The notes: generated by a model not told the origin, from the sequence alone. A DNA stretch of 13,448 nt from JAWLCG01 sp041687295 (GCA_041687295.1 JAWLCG010000103.1:1-13448); one strand, 5' to 3'. Positions 5,698 through 12,372 are shown, counted from the first letter of the stretch. A program made the numbers and translations.

Positions 5698-7248
5698 CCG
5701 GCAGACCCAGTTCTGGGTGATGTGCCAGCGGTTGCCCTCCTGGGCGATGAGGGCGTCGGCCTGGGGCGGGCCCCAGGAGCCGGGCTCGTACTGGGGCAGC
5801 TGGCGGATGTCGGACCGCTCGAAGGCCTCCAGCAGCGGCGTGACGTAGGCCCAGGCGGCGTCCACCTCGTCGGCGCGCAGGAAGAGCGTCGAGTCGCCGC
5901 CGGCGGCGTCCAGGATCAGCCGCTCGTAGGCCTCCGGCGGGCCCTGGCCGAAGGCGTCGCGGTAGCAGAAGCTCATCTGGTACGGCTCGACCCGCATCGC
6001 CGGGCCGGGCTGCTTGACCTGGAACCGCCAGGCGATGCCCTCGTTGGGCTGCACGCGGATGGTCAGCACGTTGGGCACCTGAGGCCAATGGGGCGGGGCG
6101 TTGAACAGCACCTGCGGCACGGGCTTGAAGTGGATGCCGATCTCGCTGACCCGCTCGGCCAGCCGTTTGCCCGTGCGGAGGTAGAACGGCACGCCCGACC
6201 AGCGCCAGTTGTCCACCGCCAGCCGAAGGGCCACGAAGGTCTCCGTCCGCGAGTCCTCGGCGACGCCCTCCTCCTGACGGTAGGCGGGCGCCGGCTCGCC
6301 CTTGGCCGGGCCGGGGCCGTACTGGGCGCGGACCACGCCGTAGGCGGCACAGCCGGGGGTGGCGTGGCGGATCGCGCGGAGCAGCTTGACCTTTTCGTCG
6401 CGGATCGCGTCGGCGTTCAGCGACACCGGCGGCTCCATCGCCACCAGGCACAGCAGGTTCAGCAGATGGTTCTGCAGCATGTCGCGCAGGGCCCCGGAGC
6501 GGTCGTAGTAGCTGCCCCGCTCGCCGACGCCGAGGGTCTCGGCCACGGTGATCTGGACGTGGTCGACGTACTGGTGGTTCCAGAGGGGCTCGAAGATCTG
6601 GTTGGCAAAGCGCATCACCAGCAGGTTCTGGACGGTCTCCTTGCCCAGGTAGTGGTCGATGCGGAAGATCTGCCGCTCGTCGAAGGCGTCGGTCAGGGCC
6701 TCATTGAGCTGGCGGGCGCTGGCGAGGTCGTGGCCAAAGGGCTTCTCGATGACGATGCGCGACCAGGGCTGCTCGGCGCTGCCCTTGCGCGACAGGCCGG
6801 CGTCCTTGAGCTGACCGGTGACCGGGGCGAACTGCTGGGGCGGCGTGGAGAGGTAGAACAGCCAGTTGGCGGGGATGTCCCGCTCGCGGGCGAGCTCCTC
6901 GAGCTGCTGGCGGAGGGCGGCGTAGTCGGCGGGCCGATCGTAGTCGCCCCGGTGGTAGATCAGCCGGGCGGCGAAGGCGTCCCAGGCCTCGGCGTCGAAG
7001 CCTTCCTTGTCCTGGATCGCCTCGCGCAGCTCGGCCCGCCAGTCGTCGTCGCTCATCTCGGTTCGGCTGAAGCCGACCACCGGGCACCGCTCGGGCAACA
7101 GCCCCTGGCGATGCAGGCTAAACAGCGCCGGCACGAGCTTGCGGGCCGTCAGGTCGCCCGAGGCGCCGAAGATCACCAGGGCGAACCGGGCGGGCGTGAC
7201 GTTGCGGGTCTTCTGGGCCGACAGGCTGACCGACGGCAGTCCGGACAT
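5695..7248 (-). CDS. zwf: Glucose-6-phosphate 1-dehydrogenase
   Basis: Oxidises glucose 6-phosphate to 6-phosphogluconolactone with NADP+, the entry step of the oxidative pentose phosphate (or Entner-Doudoroff) route; cytoplasmic. The 517-residue length is normal for the family. Seen: nucleotide-binding loop FGASGDLT (27-34), IEKPFGHD (167-174), and the active-site signature RIDHYLGKE (196-204) with catalytic H199 and substrate-binding K203. The C-terminal domain is complete, ending NWVCR. The start is fixed because an in-frame TGA lies three codons before the ATG at 7248; the ribosome site is weak (GAG about 10 nt upstream). The usual partners, 6-phosphogluconolactonase and 6-phosphogluconate dehydrogenase, are not nearby. 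A hairpin at 7358-7395 separates it from the rubrerythrin gene, so it is probably its own transcription unit. No clear promoter hexamers found. Confidence 0.97.
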   Translation of the reverse strand: MSGLPSVSLSAQKTRNVTPARFALVIFGASGDLTARKLVPALFSLHRQGLLPERCPVVGFSRTEMSDDDWRAELREAIQDKEGFDAEAWDAFAARLIYHRGDYDRPADYAALRQQLEELARERDIPANWLFYLSTPPQQFAPVTGQLKDAGLSRKGSAEQPWSRIVIEKPFGHDLASARQLNEALTDAFDERQIFRIDHYLGKETVQNLLVMRFANQIFEPLWNHQYVDHVQITVAETLGVGERGSYYDRSGALRDMLQNHLLNLLCLVAMEPPVSLNADAIRDEKVKLLRAIRHATPGCAAYGVVRAQYGPGPAKGEPAPAYRQEEGVAEDSRTETFVALRLAVDNWRWSGVPFYLRTGKRLAERVSEIGIHFKPVPQVLFNAPPHWPQVPNVLTIRVQPNEGIAWRFQVKQPGPAMRVEPYQMSFCYRDAFGQGPPEAYERLILDAAGGDSTLFLRADEVDAAWAYVTPLLEAFERSDIRQLPQYEPGSWGPPQADALIAQEGNRWHITQNWVCR

Positions 7249-7357
7249 GGGCGCTCACTCGCTGGGCTGGCGGGGCCGTCGGCCGACCGGCTCCGCCCAA
7301 CCCCTGCATGCGGAAACAACAGACGACCCGCCGGCCACGGGCCTCCGGATATGCAAG

Positions 7358-7395
7358 GGCTCGGCGCGGGTACAGGCCCTCACCCGCGCCGAGCC
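7358..7395 (-). terminator. 14-bp stem hairpin after the rubrerythrin gene
   Basis: GGCTCGGCGCGGGT (7358-7371) pairs perfectly with ACCCGCGCCGAGCC (7382-7395) around a 10-nt loop, 24 nt past the rubrerythrin stop. There is no T-run on the minus strand, so it is not a standard intrinsic terminator. It could still stall polymerase or protect the 3' end. Confidence 0.5.
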
Positions 7396-7419
7396 TCTCG
7401 CGGCTTGCTCATGCGTATT

Positions 7420-7968
7420 CTACGCGAACGACAGGAACGTGTCCTTGGTGGCTGCGCAGATCGGGCACTTGTCCGGGCTGTCGCCCTCGTGGGTGAAGCC
7501 GCACGTCGGGCAGACGTAGACGGTCTGCAACTCGATGTCCTTGCCCTTGTCGACGACGGCCTTGGCCTGGGCATACATGGCGGCGTGGATCTTCTCGGCC
7601 GAGAGGGCGTAGTGGAAGCTCTTCAGGGCCTCCTTCTCGCCCTGCTGGCGGGCGGCCTCGAGGTAGACCGGGTACATCTCCTCGACCTCGTGCATCTCAC
7701 CCTCGTAGGCGCCCTGGAGGTTCTCGCTGGTCGAGCCCAGCCCGAAGCCGCCCCCCGCCGTCACGTCGAAGGGCCCGCAGCAGGCCTGCAGCACGGTGAA
7801 GTGGTTGCCCGCATGCACGTGCTCAGCGGCCGAGATGGCGTCGAACAGCCTCGCCACATTCGGGAAGCCCTCCTGCCGGGCCTTCTCGCGCCAGAGCATG
7901 TACCGCATGTGGGCCATCGACTCGCCGCCGAACGCACTGCGAAGATGGGCCGAGGTCATTGCACGCAT
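7420..7968 (-). CDS. rbr: Rubrerythrin (diiron peroxidase with rubredoxin-like tail)
   Basis: Reduces hydrogen peroxide in the cytoplasm, typical of anaerobes and microaerophiles. A protein of 182 residues with the standard two-domain order. The ferritin-like four-helix domain (about 5-140) has diiron ligands visible as E16 (GGESMAHMRY), E49/H52 (SAAEHVHAG), E91 and E94 (EGEMHEVEEMYPVY), and E125/H128 (SAEKIHAAMY). The C-terminal rubredoxin-like iron site has CPTC (C152, C155) and CPIC (C167, C170). All expected ligands are present. ATG 7968 is preceded by AGGAGAGGA about 6 nt upstream; a second in-frame Met at residue 4 is less well placed. A good promoter at 8164-8192 gives a leader of nearly 190 nt. 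It ends at a strong hairpin before zwf. Confidence 0.96.
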   Translation of the reverse strand: MRAMTSAHLRSAFGGESMAHMRYMLWREKARQEGFPNVARLFDAISAAEHVHAGNHFTVLQACCGPFDVTAGGGFGLGSTSENLQGAYEGEMHEVEEMYPVYLEAARQQGEKEALKSFHYALSAEKIHAAMYAQAKAVVDKGKDIELQTVYVCPTCGFTHEGDSPDKCPICAATKDTFLSFA

Positions 7969-8163
7969 GGATTTCCTCTCCTGTCAGCTTGGGTCACTCG
8001 CGGGATGGATCAGGACACAACACTGGCGCCTTGGGCCTGTCACGGACACCAGGGACACGGAACGGGCCGAATCGGCCCAGCTGCCGGGAAGTCGGCGCCA
8101 GTCATCCCCCTGCCGGCCCGGCTCGGGCGGCGGCGCAGGGAGACTACTTGGTAAGCATTCCTA

Positions 8164-8192
8164 TCTATAGACTCCGAGATCCCCCAGGTCAA
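8164..8192 (-). promoter_or_regulatory. Near-consensus sigma70 promoter upstream of rubrerythrin
   Basis: On the minus strand TTGACC (8192-8187) and TATAGA (8169-8164) are separated by exactly 17 bp, five of six matches in each box. It is the best complete promoter in the window. Transcription from about 8156 would run 190 nt to the rubrerythrin ATG. That leader holds a hairpin (GGGCCG-ATT-CGGCCC), a CTGGCGCC/GGCGCCAG pairing and a 21-codon reading frame at 8105-8040, discussed under findings. Confidence 0.6.
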
Positions 8193-8267
8193 GCCGACCC
8201 GGAGGATTTCCTCCCGACCAGGCCGCCCAACGCAACCGCACGTCAGACGGACAAACGGCCTACGTCT

Positions 8268-8345
8268 TGTAGGCCGGACGCAGTCCGGCCCGGACAGGAG
8301 CGCCCATGAGGAGTCTGGCCCCCGCCGGACTGCGTCCGGCCTACA
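8268..8345. repeat. Paired REP-like element (two GTAG-headed hairpins, inverted)
   Basis: A perfect 21-bp inverted repeat: 8268-8288 against 8325-8345. Each arm is itself a GTAG head next to a tight hairpin. On the left, GTAG is followed by GGCCGGAC-GCA-GTCCGGCC (8272-8290). On the right, GCCGGAC-TGC-GTCCGGC (8324-8340) is followed by CTAC. This is the layout of a REP/iREP pair (BIME). It overlaps no credible gene. Confidence 0.85.
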
Positions 8346-8415
8346 GGCTGAGGACACCGACCCGCCCGGTTCGGAGTTTCGGAACACTCCCACGCCGGAC
8401 CGCCCGGTCCGGAGT

Positions 8416-8604
8416 CCCGAAGGGACGGCAGTCTTTGGCCGGGGGCGTAAGCCCCCGGAACAGGCGTCCCTATAAGAAGTTGAGCCCCGAAGGGGCGGCA
8501 GTGCCCCACCGTGCCGCACTGCCGCCCCGTCGGGGCTCATGCCTGGAGATGGCTCGGGTCCGGGGGCTTACGCCCCCGGCTAAATACTATCGCCCTTACA
8601 GGGC
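8416..8604. repeat. Nested palindrome block
   Basis: Outer arms of 21 bp at 8438-8458 and 8560-8580 are exact reverse complements, and each is itself a near-palindrome (CCGGGGGC with GCCCCCGG-type halves). Inside lie inner arms of 23 bp at 8481-8503 and 8517-8539 with one mismatch. A 17-bp segment CCCGAAGGGACGGCAGT (8416-8432) recurs at 8486-8502 with one change. A further small hairpin GCCCT-TAC-AGGGC follows at 8592-8604. With 8268-8345 this makes the 726-bp gap between rubrerythrin and ogt mostly repeat DNA; the long ORFs there are artefacts. Confidence 0.85.
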
Positions 8605-8630
8605 TCCGATCCACGCCCTTTCCGGGCTTG

Positions 8631-8671
8631 TTCTGCTCTCCTGTTCTCCTGCTCCACTGCTCACCTGCTCC
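8631..8671. repeat. Pyrimidine-rich low-complexity tract next to the ogt 3' end
   Basis: Degenerate repeats of CTCCTGTT/CTCCTGCT/CTCACCTGCT type, directly beyond the terminal hairpin of ogt. It is similar in position and strand bias to the tract at the zwf 3' end. Confidence 0.5.
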
Positions 8672-8696
8672 AGCAGCCCGTTGAAAACGGGCTGCT
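8672..8696 (-). terminator. Hairpin overlapping the ogt stop codon
   Basis: AGCAGCCCGTT (8672-8682) pairs perfectly with AACGGGCTGCT (8686-8696) around a 3-nt loop. The stem includes the first two bases of the TAG stop read on the minus strand (8697-8695). No T-run follows; the downstream RNA is purine-rich. It may be a REP-type hairpin recruited as a 3' end, or a transcript-stabilising stem. Confidence 0.5.
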
Positions 8697-9234
8697 AGGC
8701 CGGGCCGACGCGGGCCTCGAGTTCGAGCAGGCGGCGTTTCACGTCGATGCCGCCCGGGGCGCTGAAGCCGTGCAGCTTGCCGCCGGCGCCTTTGACGCGG
8801 TGGCACGGGATGACCAGGGGAATGGGGTTGCGGGCCATGGCCCCGCCGACGGCCCGCTGTTTGCCCTCCTCGCCGGCCAGGGCGGCCAGCTGGGTGTAGC
8901 TGACGGTCTGGCCATAGGGGATCCGGCGGCAGGCCTCCAGGATCCGCTGGCCGAAGGGCCCCACGCCGGTCAGGTCGCACGGCAGGCCGGTGAAGTCGGT
9001 CCGCTGGCCGTTGAAGTAGTCGCGGCACAGGCCGGCGACGTCGGCGAAGGCGTCGTCGTCGACGGTTGCGCCTTCGTGCTCCCAGGCCAGCAGGTCGCGC
9101 AGGGCCGGCCGCTCGTAGTGCGGCAGGATCAGCTTGCGCAGGCCCAGGTTGCTCCGCAGGCCCCCCATGGGGCCCCAGGCGGTCGTCCAGGTGCCGATGT
9201 AGAGCTTGTTCGGTTCGATGGCCATGCCCGCCAT
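8695..9234 (-). CDS. ogt: Methylated-DNA--[protein]-cysteine S-methyltransferase
   Basis: Repairs O6-methylguanine (and O4-methylthymine) by moving the alkyl group to its own cysteine, a single-use reaction; cytoplasmic. The 179-residue protein has the acceptor motif PCHRV with C144. Before it come the conserved helix-turn-helix and Arg-finger region (RIPYGQTVSYTQLAALAG, about 105-122), then AVGGAMARNP. Residues 1-90 form the less conserved N-terminal domain, with no Ada zinc-binding region, so this is an Ogt/MGMT type. The start could be ATG 9234 or ATG 9225 (three codons later, with GGCGGG just upstream); neither has a strong ribosome site. It is a single-gene unit: 185 bp to the PilZ terminator side, with a stop codon embedded in a hairpin. 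Confidence 0.94.
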   Translation of the reverse strand: MAGMAIEPNKLYIGTWTTAWGPMGGLRSNLGLRKLILPHYERPALRDLLAWEHEGATVDDDAFADVAGLCRDYFNGQRTDFTGLPCDLTGVGPFGQRILEACRRIPYGQTVSYTQLAALAGEEGKQRAVGGAMARNPIPLVIPCHRVKGAGGKLHGFSAPGGIDVKRRLLELEARVGPA

Positions 9235-9284
9235 GGTAGCCGGACGCGGGCCGCCGCGCCAAGGGCCGGGCGGGCGCTGTCTCC

Positions 9285-9349
9285 GCGTTACTGCGGGTTG
9301 GCGAGGGTGCGGCTTTCACGCACTGACGCAGTAACGCAGTAACGCAGTG
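9285..9349. repeat. 8-bp tandem repeat and matching inverted copy
   Basis: ACGCAGTA occurs three times in tandem (9326-9333, 9334-9341, 9342-9349, the last ending G). GCGTTACTGCG at 9285-9295 is the inverted counterpart of CGCAGTAACGC (9327-9337, again at 9335-9345). It lies between ogt and the PilZ terminator, where the ogt promoter should be. Confidence 0.7.
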
Positions 9350-9351
9350 AC

Positions 9352-9395
9352 AAAAAAAGAAGGCGGGGCGCCCGGGAACTGCCGGACGCCCCGCC
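9352..9395 (-). terminator. Intrinsic terminator of the PilZ operon
   Basis: On the minus strand a GC-only 9-bp stem, GGCGGGGCG with CGCCCCGCC (9395-9387 and 9370-9362), is followed by CTTCTTTTTTTG. It is the only standard rho-independent terminator in the window, 24 nt past the stop of the second PilZ gene. Confidence 0.85.
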
Positions 9396-9419
9396 CATAA
9401 GACACTTTGTGTTTGCGAC

Positions 9420-10217
9420 TTAGTCCTCGAAATCCGTCTCGGCGTCGGCCGGCGCGGTCCGCTTGCGGACCATTTCGAGGCGGTGGTACTCAGCCGCGAT
9501 GCGGATGATGTGCTGAAGCACCTCGCGCCCGCGGGCGGTCTGTGTCAGGCCGGCGAACTGCATGCCCATGGTCAGGCCGAACTCGTCGGTCTGGGCGTGG
9601 CGGAACTCGGCGTCGACCCGCAGGTGCTGGCTGGCGCCGGCGAAGGTGAGGATCGCGCCGAACAGGTCGCCCACCTGGAAGCCGCCGTCGCGGGCGTCCA
9701 GCAGCCTCACGCGGAACCCGCCGGCCGAGAAATCCACCAGCTGGCCCGTGTAGACGAGGTTGGCCCGCAGCGGCTCGGGGGGCTCATTGGCCACGCCGCC
9801 CTCCCAGAGGCTCACGAAGGCGGGCCGGTCGGCCGGCACGATCGCGCGGTTGAACGCCCGCCGCTGCAGGCGCTGCATCCGCTCGGGCCAGTCGATGCGC
9901 ACGCCGTAGACCTTCTCGCCCTCGTCGGGCTCGAACATGCCGATGTCGGCGATGCTGCTGCAGGCGATGTACTTGTAGTGGCGCTGCTTGAAGGCGACGC
10001 CCAGCAGCTGGCCCACGCGGAGGTCGGGCGTGTCCAGCCCCGCCTGGGCCGGCGGATACTCCAGCCACAGCTCCGAGCCGCGGACGCCGAGGAAGCGGCT
10101 GGGGTAGTTGCGCCAGCTCTCCTCGCGTTCGCAGGTCAGGGCCGCCGGCGTGTTGCGGACGGCGGCGTCGACGACGATGTCCCGGGCCTCCTCGGGCGAC
10201 AAATCTCTGTGCTTCAT
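9420..10217 (-). CDS. PilZ-domain protein, YcgR-like (second gene of pair)
   Basis: Predicted cytoplasmic cyclic di-GMP receptor. In the 265-residue protein, residues 1-110 form a divergent YcgR-type N-terminal barrel. The PilZ domain follows with both ligand motifs: RRAFNR (119-124; RxxxR) and DFSAGGF (162-168; DxSxxG). In the family these arginines and the D/N-S-G turn hold the c-di-GMP dimer, so binding is likely. YcgR itself brakes flagella, but no flagellar gene is seen here and the output could be adhesion, secretion or polysaccharide synthesis. The C-terminus is a helix and an acidic tail (ADAETDFED). The ATG follows the upstream PilZ stop by 10 nt, with AGGTG as ribosome site. It ends at a strong terminator. 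Confidence 0.87.
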   Translation of the reverse strand: MKHRDLSPEEARDIVVDAAVRNTPAALTCEREESWRNYPSRFLGVRGSELWLEYPPAQAGLDTPDLRVGQLLGVAFKQRHYKYIACSSIADIGMFEPDEGEKVYGVRIDWPERMQRLQRRAFNRAIVPADRPAFVSLWEGGVANEPPEPLRANLVYTGQLVDFSAGGFRVRLLDARDGGFQVGDLFGAILTFAGASQHLRVDAEFRHAQTDEFGLTMGMQFAGLTQTARGREVLQHIIRIAAEYHRLEMVRKRTAPADAETDFED

Positions 10218-10227
10218 GGGATTACAC

Positions 10228-10983
10228 CTATCGATCCTTGCGGCGGTTCAGGGACTCACGCTGTTGCTGGGCGACGAAGTGCGTCAGCCGGTCAATGACG
10301 ACGGCATGGGCGGACGGGTCGATAAAGGCCCCGTACTCCAGGCCCACGAGGTAGCGCCTGCCCTCCTCGAGGGGCCGGCGGTGGCGGTAGACCATGCGGA
10401 AAATCAGGCTCTCGGTCTCGTCGGGCAGGCGGAAGCGGACCCAGACCTGTCGGCCGATGATGGCCTCGAAAAAGGCCTCGTCGGTCACCAGCAGGCCGAT
10501 GCCGCCGGCGGAGATGTCGGCCATGGGGGCGTGGAACTCGCCGGCGACCTGGGGGCGGTTCTGCCGGTCGAACTCGACGGGCCAGACCGTCACATCCACA
10601 GGCGCCCGGCCCACGAGCGAGACGCGGTAGTACTGCCTCCGCTGGATGACCTCCAGCGTGCCCGGCGCCGTCAGCCGAAGGGCGGGCACGTGCACCTCGG
10701 GCTTGACGCGGTAGCTGACGAAGCTCTCGACGGGGCTGACGAATCGCAGCAGCTCGGGCCCCAGGCGGAAGATGCAGATCAGCGCCTCGCCCGGGGCGAT
10801 CTCGGCGGGCCGACCGTCGTGGGTGGGCACGGCCAGCAGCAGCCCGTCGCTCCGCAGCTGGAGCATCCGGCTGGTCAGGCGCTCCTCGGGGGCCTGCTGG
10901 CGGGCGCAGTCGACCCGCAGGTTGCTGGAGGCGGCCTCGGCCAGCCGGCTTCGGCCGGCCTCGATTGGCTGGGTGATGGTCAT
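10228..10983 (-). CDS. PilZ-domain protein, YcgR-like (first gene of pair)
   Basis: Predicted c-di-GMP receptor of 251 residues. An N-terminal YcgR-like beta barrel (about 20-110) leads through the linker into the PilZ domain, with QRRQYYR (114-120; RxxxR = R116-R120) and DISAGGIG (156-163; DxSxxG). Both motifs are intact. ATG 10983 was chosen, with AGG about 7 nt upstream. Extending to an in-frame start at 11073 would add 30 low-complexity residues encoded by a GC palindrome (11000-11020). It is transcribed with the second PilZ gene and shares its architecture but little sequence apart from the motifs, so the pair is either an old duplication or two independently recruited receptors that could form heteromers. 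Confidence 0.87.
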   Translation of the reverse strand: MTITQPIEAGRSRLAEAASSNLRVDCARQQAPEERLTSRMLQLRSDGLLLAVPTHDGRPAEIAPGEALICIFRLGPELLRFVSPVESFVSYRVKPEVHVPALRLTAPGTLEVIQRRQYYRVSLVGRAPVDVTVWPVEFDRQNRPQVAGEFHAPMADISAGGIGLLVTDEAFFEAIIGRQVWVRFRLPDETESLIFRMVYRHRRPLEEGRRYLVGLEYGAFIDPSAHAVVIDRLTHFVAQQQRESLNRRKDR

Positions 10984-10999
10984 CCGGTACCTGCTCTGG

Positions 11000-11020
11000 G
11001 GTGGGGCTCTGTGCCCCACC
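11000..11020. repeat. GGTGGGGC hairpin in the PilZ operon leader
   Basis: GGTGGGGC (11000-11007) pairs with GCCCCACC (11013-11020) around TCTGT. It lies 17 nt upstream of the chosen PilZ start and would be the last structure in the leader RNA. It may be another small intergenic palindrome or a translational control element. Confidence 0.5.
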
Positions 11021-11179
11021 TTCACCATCGGCGGGCGGGCCGGAGGACTTGAGGACGCCCCGGCGGGGCGCATCGGACCGGCCTGACCACCGAAGCAACC
11101 TACATTACGGGAGAAATGGGGGCAAAAAGGAGGGGGTCGCGGCCTTCGCCTTGTGCGCAGGCCATGCCGCCTGGGCCGG

Positions 11180-12232
11180 TTATACCGATTCCCCGGCCGG
11201 GGAGGCCTCGGACGATCCCTCCGCCAGCTCCGCCTCCATCGCCTGGGCCGAGGGGATCCGCGGGCCGGTCATCGCGACCCATAAGCCGGGCAGCGTGCAG
11301 AACATCGGGATAATCCGCGCCAGCAGCGCCAGGGCCAGGATTTCCTCCCGTCCCGCCCAGGGCTCGAAGAAGGCGACGTAGCTCACCTCGGCCAGGCCCA
11401 CGCCGCCGGGCACGATCGGCACGGCCGCGATGATGTAGACCAGCGGCAGGTAGATGAAGTACTGGTACCACGGCACGGCCAGGTGCAGGCTCACGCCCAT
11501 CATCGCGATGCCGCCCAGAAAGCACAGCTGCGCCAGCCCCGTCACGAGCATGGCATGGCGGATCTGCCCGAGGTGCTCGCGGTAGCGCCGCAGGGCTTCG
11601 CGGGCACTGGCGATCTGCCGGGCCAGCGGCAGGCGGTCGTAGAGCCTCTCGAGGCGGAGCCAGCGGCGGACCCGACGGCTCAGCAGGAAGGTGCACCCCG
11701 CCAGCAGCGCCCCCAGCACCACGCCGCAGATGGCCGCCGCCGCCAGCAGCTGGGGGCGGTGCTCGTCGGTCGCCCCGAACCAGGCCCGGGCGCTGAACAC
11801 GGCGATCAGCATCACCGCCGACAGCAGCGTCATGCCCGTCAGCCCCAGCAGCCGGTCGACCACCACCGTCACCAGCGCCGTCGTGCGGGCCGAGCCGTGC
11901 TTGGACAGGTACCACGCCTTGACCAGGTCGCCCCCGGTGGTGCCCAGGACGATGTAGTTGAAGAAGCTGCCCAGAAACGTCAGCCGAACCGACTCCCACA
12001 GGCCCAGCGGGATCTGCTGCACCTGCACCAGCCCCCACCAGCGGTAAGCGATCACCACGACGCTGGCCATGAACGCCAGCCCCCCCGCCACCGCCCAGCC
12101 GACTGAGAGCCCCCGCAGCGTGCGGAGGAACTGCGGCCAATCCACGATGCGCAGCGCCCACCACAGCAACGCCCCCGCGATTACGAGCTTGAGCGTCACG
12201 AGCAGGATCTTGCGCAGCTTCGGCCTGGGCAT
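11180..12232 (-). CDS. Flippase-like membrane protein, lysylphosphatidylglycerol-synthase TM family
   Basis: Integral inner-membrane protein of 350 residues with about eight hydrophobic segments: near the start (LLVTLKLVIAGALLWWAL), then AVAGGLAFMASVVVIAY, LTGMTLLSAVMLIAVF, LLAAAAICGVVLGALLAG and several toward the C-terminus. Family landmarks are GTTGGDLVKAWYL (97-109, with D102), DRLLGLTG and PGGVGLAE (275-282, E282). It lacks the cytosolic aminoacyl-transferase domain of MprF, so it is the stand-alone TM unit (UPF0104 type). Such proteins are thought to flip lipids or lipid-linked sugars; the substrate is unknown. ATG 12232 is preferred over an in-frame TTG at 12250, because GAGGAG lies 10 nt before the ATG and a TATAAT box sits just upstream. 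No glycosyltransferase neighbour. Confidence 0.87.
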   Translation of the reverse strand: MPRPKLRKILLVTLKLVIAGALLWWALRIVDWPQFLRTLRGLSVGWAVAGGLAFMASVVVIAYRWWGLVQVQQIPLGLWESVRLTFLGSFFNYIVLGTTGGDLVKAWYLSKHGSARTTALVTVVVDRLLGLTGMTLLSAVMLIAVFSARAWFGATDEHRPQLLAAAAICGVVLGALLAGCTFLLSRRVRRWLRLERLYDRLPLARQIASAREALRRYREHLGQIRHAMLVTGLAQLCFLGGIAMMGVSLHLAVPWYQYFIYLPLVYIIAAVPIVPGGVGLAEVSYVAFFEPWAGREEILALALLARIIPMFCTLPGLWVAMTGPRIPSAQAMEAELAEGSSEASPAGESV

Positions 12233-12258
12233 CCCCGGGGCACTCCTCAAAACAGCCG

Positions 12259-12264
12259 ATTATA
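12259..12264 (-). promoter_or_regulatory. Consensus -10 box of the flippase-like gene
   Basis: TATAAT on the minus strand (12264-12259), about 27 nt before the ATG at 12232. The -35 region 17 bp upstream is poor (TACACG). It implies a very short leader beginning near 12252, which would exclude most of the TTG-start alternative. Confidence 0.5.
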
Positions 12265-12324
12265 CCGACCCCTGCCCCCCGCGTGTAGCCCGAGGATAGC
12301 ACTGGAAATGATTCCCGTTTCGGG

Positions 12325-12330
12325 CATAAT
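12325..12330 (+). promoter_or_regulatory. Candidate -10 box of the metallo-hydrolase gene
   Basis: CATAAT in an AT-richer patch, 43 nt before the ATG at 12373. CTGGAA (12302-12307) is a weak -35 candidate 17 bp upstream. It is divergent from the flippase promoter. Confidence 0.35.
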
Positions 12331-12372
12331 GAGCGTATCCCATCCGTGCGCCCGAACCCGAGGAGGCCCCCC

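Noticed and set aside
8040..8105. 21-codon frame (minus strand) ending CPWCP as a small gene
   Set aside because: Too short to support without conservation data. Kept only as part of the leader finding.
5722..8154. Open frame of 810 codons on the + strand across zwf and rubrerythrin
   Set aside because: It crosses two certain minus-strand genes and their gap, with low-complexity composition and no domain.
8040..8698. Open frames on both strands in the rubrerythrin-ogt gap
   Set aside because: They are encoded by inverted-repeat DNA, so both strands look open. No motif or ribosome site; the sequence is better explained as palindromic elements.
10984..11073. Upstream start (11073) for the first PilZ gene
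   Set aside because: It adds 30 residues encoded by a GC palindrome and low-complexity DNA; ATG 10983 has a ribosome site.
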